This document shows positions 22,541 through 37,500 of a stretch of 64,000 nucleotides of DNA, piece by piece (the first letter of the stretch is position 1; every line of letters begins with the position of its first letter). The DNA is from Anastrepha obliqua (Eukaryota; Arthropoda; Insecta; Diptera; Tephritidae), in NCBI RefSeq assembly GCF_027943255.1, contig NC_072893.1:128463784-128527783 (forward strand). Reading direction: 5' to 3'. Position numbers and translations under genes: made by a program. Below the pieces are notes generated by a model. It had not been told where the DNA came from, made no database searches, and was given only the letters and a program-made list of their open reading frames with translations.

Positions 22541-25500
22541 ATGGAGTGGTACGAGATTGCAGTAGATGGTGAGCGCACGGTGAAGTTCCCCTCGAGAACA
22601 CTTCAGCCGGATGCTTCTCAGCATCAGCATCAAAAACATTTTCAACAAAGAGATATTGCGGCAGCAGCAGCTGATGAAGATTGTGCTGGTAAATATTTGC
22701 ATACGAGTCATCTTCCTAATAGCACTGTTTAACCTCCAAATTTGCTACAACTATAGTGCCTCAACAATTAGGCGGAATCATAAAACGCGGTGCGTGGAGT
22801 TGGTTAGCTAGCGGTAATGCATTGGATATCACTGCCCTACGTACAGGACAAACTATTGCGACTTACGAATTTACGGAAATTCTCGGGTATGACAACTGTT
22901 GCATACGCTGTGTAGAAGAACTATTTCCGGAAAACACTGAAACGGTTCTTTTGGCCGTATGCTTGGAATGCTTTCGCGCCGCAGGAGGTGGTTGCAGTTT
23001 TGTAGCAATCTATTCTATAGAACATGGTCGAGTATTGAGTTGTATTGAGTTGTCATTACATATTACGGCAGCAGCATTTGTGAGTGGAAATTGTTGCCGG
23101 CGTTCATTGTTACAAAATTTCGATGGCTGTTTATCAGTGGGCAGCGAAGAAGGTGTTATTTTACTTCTGGACTTAAATATAAAAAAGTTATTGAGCGCGT
23201 GCGGTGAACGCATGGGTGCACCAGTTGGGCAGCTAACTGATACGATAACAGTGTGTAAGATTGCGGACTATAATTTACCACTTGCTGAGATACATAGAAC
23301 ATTCCGACAAACCCGACAGGATGACGCCCACTTTGGATTACAAATAGAAGGTGAGTAGACATAAATTATTTGGGCTGTTCTTTCTATCCTGCTGTCTTGT
23401 CTACTTATGTATCAGTGTAATAGCTTTTAGTTGTTTGATGCCTTAAAAATTTAGAAAATAATCGAGTTTAATTCTGATGAAGCTATTAAAAGATACAGTA
23501 TTGCATATCGTATATTAAATTCGGCGGTTCGATTTTTTTCTAAATTAAGTTTCAAAAAGAAAATTTCCCTTTATAAGTTTTATTGAAATCGATATTTCAG
23601 TTTTGAATTTATTTTTCCTTGTAATTAAGATAAGTTCCATACGTTAAGCTTTTCAACTTAAATAAAAGATATTTTGTTTTGCTTTTATTTTAAGCACTAA
23701 TACTTCAGACTATTACAAACAGAAAACTTTCCATAGGCCAACCTAAGAACGTTAGATTTATCTCTTTTAACTGTATTTGTTTCTTATAATTTTCAACATT
23801 ATAATTAAACATAAAAACTAAGTTAGGAATATATATAAAAAAAACTCCACATGGATATTAAAATAAAAAGAATTTAGTTTCATGGCTTTAAACAAAATGC
23901 GAAAAGCATTAAATAAAAAATTCACCGATATGACAACACATCAACAACGCCACCAAATGCAAGTGCTCTAAATAGCGTTTACTCGTCATCATTCCTCATT
24001 TCCACATCCAGCATACCACATATCATGTAGGATAAGTCATCAGTAGGATCACCATCGTCCCACATGCCATCCAGACACGCTTCGTCAAAATTGTCGTAGT
24101 TAAAAGTCATGGCCATGTGGCTGCTGCTCTCATCGCCACCACTACTCAAATCCATAAACTCGTTCATTTCCTCGCGCGCTTTATTCATTTCTGGCTCTGG
24201 CATTCGTAATAGGATAATACTTTCGATATGCTTTGTCTTAATCTTTACTACACCATGCTGCGTTCGCAAATGTTTTAACACATTAGGTCGATTCAGCTGC
24301 ATATAATTGCAAAGTGTGCAGATGTACATTTCAATCTGCTTAGCGCGTGCATTGTATGTGTAATCTTCCACTAACTGGCCACGCTTGCGGCACGGTAAAT
24401 GAATATGGCCCATCATAGCCGATCGCGTGGTTTTGCGAATATTACAACCACTGCAACGAAAGGCATATTCTCCCGTGTGCATCGAGTAATGCTGATACCA
24501 GTAGGGGAGCTTAAAACAGCACGTCTTACTGCAAAACACACATTCCGCTGCATATTGCTCCTGCCCGTTGAGATATGGACGCATCTCCAACAATTGACCA
24601 CCTTGGTTGCGCACCCGTGCTAAAACATCCTTCTGTATACGTGAAGTATACACCTCGCAATCCGGATGTTCGTTGACGTAGTGGGAGACGGTGCGTGGAA
24701 TGCGCTTGTTACAAATCTTGCACCACTCACTGCTACCCGCATGCCAGTTAATGTTTATGTTCCTGGGCACTTTACTGTCCGGCTCAAAAAGTAAATCATC
24801 TTCAGCGTTCGTCGAATCGCCCGATGTACTATCGCATGTAATTAACTCTGGTTCGACTGCTTTTGGCTGCTGTTTCAATTTTTTAAGGCTCTGCTTACGT
24901 GGCCGACCGCGCTTTACTCCCGACACATCCTCCGCTGCGCGAACAGGACCTTCTGCACGTTTGGGAGCGGCCAGCAGTCGAGTCGGCACTACTTTGTAAA
25001 TGCGATGCGAACGAGGCTCATCGTCTTCGAGACTCCCTTCTTCTTCGTCATCAATGACAATGTGAGTGTTGGCAAAATTCGTGGCAATCGTACTTCGGTT
25101 TTGTGTTGTACTTTCTAAAAAGGTTATATCAAAATTTGAATTTTTAATGTACTTTAAATCCCTTCTCTTACAAACTTACCACTATTGGTCGTTGCCGCAG
25201 TTGATCCTTTCACATTTTTTCCATGCAATGTATTGGCAAACGTTGCTAAGTAGGCACTTTCGAAGGATTTCACTTGCTGCTGCCGTTGTCTCTTCGCCTC
25301 TAGCCTTTTCTCCTCCGCCTTGCGTTGCACCAATGCCATCATTTGCGCATCCTGGCGACGTTTATCGGCAGCTGCTGCTTGTTCGACTGTAGGTGTTGCG
25401 ACGTCATCGGCTTCCTCAGGCTCATAGAGAAAGGTTTCATCGTAACAACGTGTACGATGCTGCCGTAACGATTTACGACGTTCTCCCTGACCTGCACTAC

Positions 25501-28500
25501 TCTTTTCTACCTTTTTTTCGTAGTACTTTGCTGGAGTATATTCCTCGTCGCCCTTTTGCCGCTTTCGCTTATCGTCGGTTGTTGTCGCCCCACCATTGGC
25601 AGTGCCATATTTTGCCAATAAATCCTCATAGGTACTCGTACGCGTTGTTATACGGCCGGTATGCGCATCTGTCATCAGCGTCACATTGTTGCCAATCTGT
25701 GTGCAAACACCTGCACAGAAACGCAGACCTTCGACCGACAGCCGACAGTCGTTCGTATAGAATGCGTTGTATAATTCTCGCGTAAGCTGCCCATTTGTCG
25801 TGCCATCTGATGTGTACGCATTGATGTTGAGCGTAGTGCGCAGGTCTTTTATGCGCGCAAACACCTTATATCTGAGAGCACTTTGCATTAGGACCAGGCA
25901 TGAGTGCGAGGCGATCTGCTGGGGACTAGCGAAATTCTGGATGAATTCATCCAACCATTCTCGATAGATACGCTCCTGCTGTTGCGTCACCGATAATGAC
26001 TGCAATTTAGAGTTTTTCGACAAAGAAGCTGACGAAGTTGCCGACGTAGTAGTTTCTTTCTCTTCCTCTCTTGCTGTTGTACGGCGATTGGCATAGAAAG
26101 CATTCGGTATAATAATATTTTTGTTCGAAAGCGTTGCAGAGAATGCAAGCGGATTATCACCGGTTGTTACTGTAGCCGGTAATAAATTCACAGCGTTCAA
26201 AAAGTTCGATTGAGGTGTGGGTTTGAAACTGGTTGGCGGAAATAGCAGTACACTTCGTGGTGTCTTCACTGCAGTTGCACTCGGCGACAGCGTTTTGGAA
26301 ATGAATGCGCGACAGGCTGACGGTATTGCGCCACCTGATAAGACTTGACTTATTTTTAGTGGTTTTTGTGCTTGCACAGCTGGTAGAAGAGTTCTCTTCT
26401 TACCCACCGTCGTGGGCTGGGCTGGCATCTTATTCAAAGTTCTTGTGGCAACTGGCGCCACATTTTGACGATTTATACGACGCTTTATCCGCGACTTATT
26501 ATTGCGAATCACATCATCATCGTCCGAGCTATCGAGCAGTTCAATTGTCTCAGTGACGGATTTGGCTGTTTTAATAGTAGTTATGTTAAATTGGTGGCCA
26601 ATTGCCGCCGATTCCTTATTTACCTTTTTCACTTTTGTGCTGTCGTAAGCCGAGTCGTCGATTTTTTTTTCGTTCTCCTCATCAGTATCCAGGCAAATAG
26701 GTGAGTCACGAGACTCAATAATCTCCACATCGTCATCATCATGATCATCATTGGTCAACGGCTTGGCAATCACTGATGGTGTAGTTCTAGTCTTATTAGT
26801 GGTATTTAGGTTTACGCTGGTCGCTGCAGTTTCCCCACTACTTTGTTGGCTGTTATCCGCTTCTATCTCTGCAGCGTGTACGCTCTCCGCCTGACCAAGT
26901 GGATCATCACAATGTGTCGTCTCCTCTAGCTCTGTCGCAGTACCACTCCGGCTGTCTATTTCCACAGCGAACTCAACTGGTATGGAGCAATTTTCTTCGT
27001 TATTGCCCGTATGCGGTTCACTGTTTTCCTCAATCTCGGGTTGTAACGAATGTGCGTCTTCATCGTATGCATCTTCGGTATCATTTTCATTTAACTCTTT
27101 AGTGCATTCCATAACCTTTGCATTACTATCGCTACCTTGAGTTATTTCCTCTTGTTCCAGTGGGCTCGTGTTGTCAGAATGTCTCTCACCATCGTCAACG
27201 TTTTCACTGTATTTCTCACCAGCTTTATTCTCATTATTTTCAGTGCAATCGAGGTTTTCCATTTCCTCGTCTCCAATCTGTTCTTCTTCCTCTCGATCAC
27301 TCTTGTCTACTGAGAATTCCGCTTCATCCGCAGAGTCAGGCAAAATCATTTCATCTTCGACAGGTCCCTCTGGAATTTTAATTAATTCCACTCCTTCGTA
27401 TTCCATCTCTTCAGTATCTTCTGGGGTTTCAAAGTTGCTAATAGTTTCCTTGCCAACGTGACTAAAATGCACATCAGTTTTTTGACCGATTTCTTCTAAA
27501 TAAACTTTCTTATTGCCAATTTCGTTTTGGGTTGTTGATGCTTTAGTTTCATTTTTGGAAAATTTTGAGTTATCGTCCATTTGTTCTGATTCCGCATCGT
27601 TTTCCAAATCTTGTTTGTCGGACGTTGCAGAACTTGATTGTAGTACTTTTTCATCATTTTCAGTTTCTCTGATCAAACTCTCCAATTTCTTATTTATAAT
27701 ATCGTTTTCTGTGCTTTCACGGGCTTTTTCAGCTCTTTTGTTAACTGTTATAGATCCTTCACTTGCTTTTTCGAAGTTTTCATTTTCTTTCTTACCCGTT
27801 TCATTTACGATTTCATATTTTTCTTGAAGGAGCTGTTTATTTTCTACAGTTTCACGTCCATATTTTTCTCCTGCATTGACTTTTGGACTCAAACTAAAAT
27901 TTTTAGCAGTCTCTAGGTTTCCCAAATTTTCTTTAATGTGATCAATATCCTTATCGTTCCCTGATATACTTGCTGTGTTGCACTATGCATACAATTCAAA
28001 AAAAAAAAAAAAAAACAATTAGAAATGTCGTGTTAGAAAGAAAATGCTATGGGTTAAGTATAAAATATATATAAATTTAATTGAATTTTATTAAAGAGAC
28101 AGTACTTGACAATATTTTAATTCTTTTTTTATTTTTGTTTCATGTTTTAAGTTTTTTCTTGATTTTGTAATATTTTAATTTTTTCTACCAAAGTTTAAGT
28201 CATGCGTACATACACATATGTATATATATATAAAGTTAACTTCTTAAATCCCACATTTACCTCTTCATGTACAATATTAGTAGCATTGGGTGCATCCTTT
28301 AGCATTGTTGCATACGTGTCCAGTTCCTTCAGTGTCCAACTGCAAAGTTCATTAAAAATGAATGCAATTAAAGGGTACTCTTAGTTGGCAATTGCCATTT
28401 AATCTTGTTTATACCTGTCACCCGCAGCCTGCTGCCCACACAACACTTGCTGCAGTAACTTTAATTTCCTCAGCTCTTCGACATTTTCATTTTGTAACGT

Positions 28501-31500
28501 TGCGGTCGCAATGCGCTGCCTCAAGCAGGGCAACAATTTTTGCATTTCATTGACTTTTTGCTCATAGTCTTTGTATTGTTGGTGTAACTCTGCGGGCTCC
28601 ATCATGCTGCTTATAATTTAGCAGGTAATCGGTTCTATCTAACCTGTTTATGTATTGGTTTAGCAAATATGTATTCTTTTTTCTTCAAAAGCTAGTCATT
28701 ATTTACAAAAATTTAAAATAGGAAAAACAATTATTATTATTAAACTATTGATAATTTCTTTGAAGCACCTGCTTCTGAATTGAATAAAAGGAATACATAG
28801 ATATTGTGCCGAAAAATTGTCTGCCATTTTAATTGTTTGTGGACAAGTCAAACTGCTGTGTTATTTATAAAAAGGGAGACATGAAATTAATTCGACGCTA
28901 CATTTTTGTTTAGACGTAATTGTTGAAATTTTTCTGAATACAAAAAAATGTATATACTGAAAAGTAATACATGCATATAGTACACATATATTTTTCTTCT
29001 TTACTTAGATCGGAAAAGAGAAATAATATTAGGTTAAAGTTTTATTTAAAGTCTTATTTAACTTTTAAATAAAATTCTAAACAGGATCTTTATATTTTAT
29101 TTTATTTATTATCATTCGAAAAGAAATCGACAAAAACCAAAAAAGGAGTATATGTTAGTAACCTTAATTAAGTAACATATGCAATTTTTTTCTTAATTTT
29201 GTGTTTAATAAAATCGCTTATCAGAATCAGGAACATTTTTTAGTTCGTTTTAATAGTGTATAAAGAAGAAATTGTATGTAAAAAAAACTTTTTATAAAGA
29301 CGGTATTTAGTTACACATGAAATTCCGATGATTAAAAAAAACGAAATTTTATTTGCATTATAGTAATTTTGAATAGCACTTAAAAAATAACTGAGTTAGA
29401 ATATATAAATGAGAAATATTTAGAAAGAAATTGTACCCAGCAATTTGGCTTGTCACAGGGAAAATATAAATTTTAAACACACACGCAGAGCGTAGCAACA
29501 ACACTCATACAAACGCACATTTACAACAAAGTGGCGATGGTAGCGACCGACATGGGCTATCGCACCGCCGTTGCTCGCAACCAGGCACCCCTATAAAAAT
29601 ATAAGCTGAAGTTGATGCCCTCTTGGCTGAGGCGCCACTGTTAATTGTACATATATATATTTTTTTCAACGCTGTGGTAGGGCTTGTAATTTTTTTTTCG
29701 CTTGCGTATTTTTCCTTTGTTGTACACTATCTTGTGTAAACGCTTAAGTGAAGCGCGAATTTTCAAGTAGTCTGCACTTCCAAAATTAATTCAAACTCTT
29801 TAAAACTGAAAGCAATACTTTACACTCTGCACGCACAACCAAAATTTTTGCCACTAGTCTCATTTTTTTCTCCAATTTACCGCTGTCAGTGCTTTGATGC
29901 GTCACATTGTAAAAAGTATAGTACTTATTGCAAAATGTAGTCAAAAAAGTAGTAAGTTTAAAAAGTAGTAATATGTTTGGAACTATTTTTTTCTAAATTT
30001 AGGAGATTTGTAGTTAAATTTTTTTTAAGTAAATAATTTTGTTTAAAGACACTGTTTTTTTTTTTAATTCGAGGCAATCAAACATGGTTTACTGTGTTTA
30101 TTAAATATGTCAAACCAATATGCACAAAAGTACGTTTGGTATAGTAGTAAGGTAGTAGAGCGTGAATGCTGAGACAGCACACTGTTTAAATATAAAAATT
30201 AACTACAGGGTTGCTTTTGCCAAATGTCAGTTATGGTATGCTTTGATTGACACAAGAAAAAAATTAGAAGCAGTGGTGTTCTTCTCCGCAGTAAAAATTA
30301 TGCATAAAAAATTTTGTTCTTGAAAACTTTTTAGCAGATATACAGTTATCTTACAAGATCTTAAAAGTTTTTGCAGCAAATAAAAAATATAGGATATATG
30401 TATGTATTTATATTTTCTTAAATGTATTTTATCATCTATAGTTTATGCAATTAATTATTGAAGTTTTATTAATTAAAAATTAGTACTTTATCAAAAATTT
30501 CATTTCCGAGCATAAATTAAGCATAAAATTCTTCATAAACAAGTTAGGAAAATTACTTACAATTCTTTATCGAAATAATGGTCAGATTTATAATAAACTC
30601 GTATTCCATATTTTTACCCCTATTCAATCACACAAACCAAAATTGTAATTCCTTACAATGTGCTATGAGTTTTTATATTTGAGGTGTATCGAGTTTTTGT
30701 TGCTATAATATTATATAACATTCTGTACATATATGTACCATACATATGTACATATGTATACATACATTATTGAAGAAGCCTGCAAAAGTAATAATCTTGG
30801 CGGAAAATAAATAATCTTATAATTATACATTTTTAATTCTGTATCTATCTTTTTTTTATTTTTTAAATCGTTATTTCTTCATAACTTCACCTCCCTCTTT
30901 CCTCAAAGTCATCGACACCCCTTGCGCTGTTCAATGTTTGCTACCCATCGACGTGTCCTTGGGCTTAGCAATTGGCCTCGAAGATGGACGTTTGGCTTTC
31001 TACGATTTGGCTGAAATGCAAATATTTCACATAGCCATACCGCAGCCAATGTATGTAATGGCCCCAGTAATGAAGTTATCGTATCTAGAACCCTTAGATG
31101 ATCCCCGTCATTGCCTCTACGTTTGGGCGATGCATGAAAATGGAGAAAATTTGAATGCAGTGCTGCATACGCTTATATATGAAAAGCGCTTGATGGAAAA
31201 GGATGGGTTTTACTATTTCGAGGTAACTAAAATACGCATGCATATGTACACACATATATGAATAGGTAACAAACAATTGGTTTTATATTTTTTATTATAA
31301 TTCCTTTTGCAGTCTTTTCTCACGTGCATACCACGTCTTCAACTGCCATTGGAGTCGACCAAGAGTGTCGCCATTGGTTGTCAGTCAATTAGTAAAATTC
31401 AGAATAGCAGTTTCAATATTAGTTTAGGTAGTGGTCTCAATGCCACACTTGCTGACGAAGATGGATATTGTTTGAGTGCACTAACCTGGTATTCCACACT

Positions 31501-34500
31501 TGAAGAGAAGAATAAGCTACTCATTTTTGATTTGAATCAATGGTACAAAGAGGAAATGCCAAATAGCTTTATGAATCAGAAATGTCCCAATTATCTGGCT
31601 GGTTATGTGCTGAGTGGGCGCCAATGTGCTCTAGGCGCTTTCCTTAATCCTAGTACCATTGCTCACTTCAATTCGTTGCAGCGCTTTGAAGAGCATTTCT
31701 ATCCGAATTCTCTCAGTTTTGGTGTGTATAAGAAAACATTGCTGTGTATTTATTTTATATATTATTTTGATTCTTCTTTGTAGATTGTGTACTCTTATTG
31801 GAAGATAGCACGCTGGGCTACACCTGGATTGGTGCGCAAAATAAAATCATCAATGTGCTGCGTGCCAGTAACTCGAGCATTTTCCTCGAACCGGATATGT
31901 ATTTTCGAGAGATTTTGCGCGCGCGCTTATTGCCGCAATTTTCTGAATTGAATGTGGACTCCACATTCTCTCGGGTAATATAAATTATTAATTTGTGATT
32001 AGGTTTAAACATTTAACCAAAAAATATATAATATTTGTTTAATTTCATTACACATCGTATATTTCACGTTGATATTTAGTTTGAAAATTTGTTTCTTTCA
32101 GCTTGCCATTTATGAAACGATTTTATGTGTGGCATTGGAGCACAATTGTTTTAGTCTGCTTCGTGATTGTGCCAAATGCTGGGCAGATGGCAGTTTTATG
32201 GGCTCCAATTTCACTGCTACAACAGGTATTTCACTCTCTACCCTTACCGATTGGATATGGAAGCGCGCCACTGAAATCAAAACGCGCTGCAATGATCTTT
32301 CGAAAGGTCTTTTCGACTATGCCGGCTATCCATTGGATCCGCGTGAGCAGAAAGAGTTGGGTTACTTAACACGTCAGCTTAAATTACTCGCCGATTTGCT
32401 TGGTGAGGTGCTATCCACTGGAAAGCGCTATATACCTGATAAAGGTTAGCAAATAAATTTATATGAAATGAATATAACATTTTTAACATTCGACTTAATA
32501 AAATGTTTTAACCAGTTTTCCTTAACCTCGAGACGCAAAACAAGTCGATGAGAATGGCATCCGAGTACCAAGATGTTTTGCTTTGGCTTCTTAACATCCG
32601 TTTACTTCCAGAAATGCAGCATAATCGTAACAATCATAATTCATATAAAGAGCATTCCAAAGCCAAAGAAGACATTAATTTTATTCAATATCCTTACGAT
32701 GATTTGAAAAATTTATATACGCGTAGACGTGCCTTTTTCGCTCGCATCAATGAAAATTTAATCTCAAAAAAAACTGGTAGTTGTCGCTTACTCTTCATAG
32801 ATGCACTCATTACTCATGAATGCAAGGGTGATGTCTTGCGTGAATGTTGGCTGGAAAACGGAGGCAATGGTCTTTATCCTCCGCCTTCTATTGAGGCCAT
32901 GCTACGTGTTATGCTTGTGCCGGATGTAGAGTTTGAAAGCAAATGTGCAATTTTGTTATATTTCTTTTTGGATTTGCATATGACCATCGACGAGCACGCG
33001 CACAAAGAAGTTGTGGAGAGTTTTGTAAAATTCCCGAGCGTTTTCAAATTAACTGCTGCTCTGATCAAGACAGTGCAATCGCTTTGGAATCTAGATCATG
33101 GACTATTTATGGTAAGTATTGAATGAAAACAAGCTAGAGAGCATCTTACTTGAGGTAGCGTCACAATTTTGCTATATTTTTCGTTAATTTACAATACATT
33201 ACTTTAGCCCGCTGTCGATGAATTCATATCGCCCTTCAACAATAATCAAACGTACACCCAATGGATGCTTGAGCTACTCATTGAATCTCTACTGAGCCAA
33301 AACGCTGCCGACTTTGCGTTGCGCATACTTGAAGCGCGTTCTACTCTCATATCTCCCGTACTGAAGCTAAAAACACTACTAGCCAACGATCTAATTTCCG
33401 AAGCCTTCCATTTTTCGCGCTCCAAACAAGATGACTCGCTACTGGAACTTTTTTTCAAATGTTGTCTTTGCGCTGGTAAATACGGCGTCATACGTGATTT
33501 GGCGCTAAGTGAGCGGGAGGGCCAGCTTGTACAACGCATATTACGCACCAGTAAAACGCATGGTGCCGAAAACTTGCACTTCGTTTATCTTTTGCAGAAG
33601 TCCAAATATATTGAAGCCGTTTCATATTTGGATGAGTTATCGCGTGCGAAGAGTTTGCGCATGAATTACGGCAATGAGGGCATTGTTGTGGACAGTGCCG
33701 ATACGCCGAATTTAGTGTTATCCGCTTTCAATACTACGATGGCGCCAGTGACCCAAGGTTTGACAGATGTTTACTTTCGTATTAAAAATAAAATTAAGAA
33801 GAAGGAGGCAGACAATCACTCGCCTGTGCCACTAAGTTGTCAGCTCATTAAGCAGAATGCAAATAATTTACTCGGTGGCATTTACCACAGCTCAGCGCTG
33901 AGCGCACACTTTGCCACTTACTATTGGGGGGAAATGGGTGATGAGCGGCAGCGTAATGTCGCTTCCGCCAGCGCATTGCTGAGTGCGAATAATGCGCCAT
34001 TCTTGCGAAAGCCGCAGGTAGAGACGTGCCATCTCCATATGAAGCAGTCTGCTCAAAGTGGTGTGTCATATCCACAGCCCTATAGGCTGACCGAGAAACG
34101 GACGCTAGCAGAACGAGAAATGGAACTAGATGACGCGACTGGTAAAGTGTCCACAGCGCTTAATACGATCGCACAGCCGCGTAAACGTCGTCGTTTATTA
34201 GGTCAGGAAATTATCAAAGACCTAGGCCACTTCATGCAAATTAATAAAACTGCAAGTCAGTTAACGGCACATGGTTTTGATATGCAGACTGCATACAAAC
34301 CGGAAGAAAATACAAATGAGTTGACACCACAAAAAATGCCTGCAGCATCTACGGAGTTTCTGACGCAACCACTGATAACGCCGCGGCGGCGCTTGAATGC
34401 TCTTGATGAAAGCCGTAGTGTGGGTTTGTCGACCACTACTATTTCGGAGCTACATAGCATACTCAAAACAAGCAATACACCAGAGAGAACCGAACGTGGT

Positions 34501-37500
34501 TACAGTGCGCGTCGTGAGCTGCATTCGGCGATAGATGAAAGCAAGAATTTACGCTTCAAATTACCTGCTACGGAAATAGTGGAAGATTCTCCAGCGAAAT
34601 TGAAGCATGGCGATGCCAAAATAAACACAGATATAGGCAAACGACGTTTAGTGTCTACAACAACTATTATCGATGAAGCTGACAAAAACGTTGCGAAGGA
34701 TGAAATGCCTCATGCAACAGCGGAAACTCCAAATGAAATAGCTCAGGAGGACATTGAATTGGCAGAAGATGAAGCCATTGACGAACTGCTAATTGAGGTG
34801 CGACACGAAATACCGTCTTCCGCTACTTCTTCTCCAGCTAACCAAAAAGTAGTGATGCAAGTCGTATCAGGGGAACCGGATTCTTCAAAAAGGATTCAGG
34901 TTCTCGAAGAGGAGGAGGAAGCTGAAGACTTCTACTCACCACTTTCTTCCCGTAACAATTCACTGATTATAGAAGGTGTACGTTCACCGATTACATCGAC
35001 AACAACTACATTCGCTTCATCAGATTACGAATCAAAAACATCCAAAGTATTCCGTTTTAGTGGTCCCCAACCACGTAAACCACTAGCACGCCTTTCAGCT
35101 GAGCGCAGCCAAAGTCGTACTCCAGAAAAACAAATGCCGGAGCGAAAGGAAGAAAAAGAAGAAAATCAGCAATCACCAGGTTGCGTAGAAAAACAGTCGA
35201 GTAGCAGGCACGCTAGCGTTACTTCCTCCGGGTATTCGACAGCCGTAACTAATGCAGTAGACTGCCGCAAACCGAGCTTCCAGATAAAATCTGTAATGTC
35301 TTTGGCTAGCAGCGACTTTGCGCCATACAGCTCATCGTCAAAAATAAGCTCAACTCTGTCGAAATTCAACTTACAGGACACCACGGTACAAGAACAACGT
35401 GGCAAGCTCTCTGAATGCAGTACAGTAGTTGGCAGCTTCAGTGTGGAAGAAAGCAGGTTTCCGGGAACTGATGAAATTGACAACATGGAAAAGCCAACAG
35501 CTGCTTATATTCAGTTAAAAAGGACGGCTAGTGAGTTTGTGCGACCAACGACAGTACAGCATTTGCACGCCAATACAACACTAGACATGAGTTCTTACGA
35601 ATTTACTCTAGCGGAGGATGGCGCTAAACAAAAGGCAGCAGTCCTGAAAAGTATGGAAACAGATGAGTTAATGAATATGGATGAAGATGTAGAACCTGAA
35701 ATTGAGGAAATCAACGTCAACAAAGAGCAGCTAGTTCCAAAATTCAATGCTAAAAGTAATGATTATGTAACCGCCCCGGCTGAGACTGACTTGTATTCAG
35801 ACGCGCTTGGCATAACCGTGCAGCATGCAACGGATGTGGATATTGAGGAAAGTGAAGACTCCAATGATGTAGTTGCTTTGCTTAATAACCCGGAAGCCGC
35901 GGTCGAGAAGCTTAAAAACCAAACTGCAGCCGACGAGAGTGATAGTGATGTAATTATCTTATCGTCCTCTGCATCGTCGCCGCAAATGCATGTTGACAAC
36001 CAACAATTTGATTCCGACTCTGAAAGTGACAATGACGAATCTGAAGAGGGCGGAGAAGAGGAAGATGTAAGCTATGTACATTATACGCATAAACCGAATT
36101 CGGCTGGGAATCTCAGTGATTCATCGTCTATAGAAGTCATCGAGGAAAGCCACAGCGATGGTAGCGATAGATCCGGCTCCGGCGAAATGACTAGAAAGTC
36201 AATATTAAGAACGAATATATTGCAGGAAGAGCGAGAAGCATATGTACATGCACCAGTAAATGAAAACGATTTTGAGGAGAGTAATACTGGTGAGAATACG
36301 CAACATACAAAGAAAGAAAAAAGCAAAAAGGAAAATATCACAGATATCCAGAGTGATAGCAAAGATTCATACAGCAATTCTGCATCGGTAGAAAATGAAG
36401 AAAGAATCGAGGTTGAAGAGGCTGCTTCAAGCTGTGCTGATTATGAAGAGTTGGTATTGCGTGAAACTGTTGTTTTTGAGGAGTCCGAAGATGAACAACA
36501 AGCAGATGAAGACAACCAGGAAGCGGGTTCATACTTCAGTAAAAGCGTGTTTGTGCAAAATGACGCCAAAATTACAATAGAAGAATTGAAAGTGAACGCA
36601 TACAATGCAACCTCGCAAGAAATCTACGTGGAGCTTGGCAGTGATGTGTTTTATTGCGATGCCGAAACGACCAGCGAAAGCGTTGAAATGTATGGGAAAT
36701 GCGACGATGAGATAAATGTTGTAGTTGCTAGTACTTCGAAGAAAATCCTTACACATACAGTGAACCTTACCGCAAAACTACCAGAGGAATTGTTGCAAGG
36801 TGTTGAGAAACCGAAGCTAAATGAAAAAGTTTCCACTCACTCTATAATTGATAAAGACATAATTGAAGAACACAAAAAGGTCAATAAAAATATTGGTAGT
36901 GATGTCGCAGCAACTGTCGCAAACAAAAGACCGATTTTTGCTACTGCATCCCCGGAGGGCAAGAATAAATATAGAATTGAAGAATCAGAAGAGGAAAAAC
37001 AAATCAGTTTGAGCGTGGGAGAAAAAGAAGATACAAAAAAGGCTGAACAATGTTTACAAGAAGAAGGGCAAATAAGTATGCGAGGGAATGAAGGCGAAGA
37101 TATAGAAAAGACTAAAATTGAAGAACCGGAAGAGGAGGATCAAATTAGTTTGCACGTGGACGAATGCGATCTCAGTGAGGTTGAATTATTGGAAGTTGAC
37201 GAAAATGGGAAAAATCCCACTACAGAAAAACAGTCAACAGTTAAGAGTACATCAAAGACTGCAGAAGAAGACCTTGAAGAATCTTCACAAAAGCCGCAAA
37301 GCCCAAAATCTCACCTATTAAGTGAAAGGGAGAGTAAAAGTGAACTCCGTAACTCTCCACAAAACGATTCCAAATTGCTGGAAAAGTCCTTGCGATCGTC
37401 ACAAATCTCTGTTCCTGGTGAGAAGGCATGTCTTAAACGCGAATATTCTACTTTAAACACTTTGTTAGAAGAAGGCGAAACCATAACTATTTCGTCAATC

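Noticed and set aside
25393..27827. Plus-strand frames of 130, 104 and 97 codons inside the Elys intron
   Set aside because: They are shadows of the large minus-strand exon 25180-27982.
35166..36380. Several Ser-rich minus-strand frames
   Set aside because: Antisense shadows of the acidic, Ser-rich Elys exon 8.
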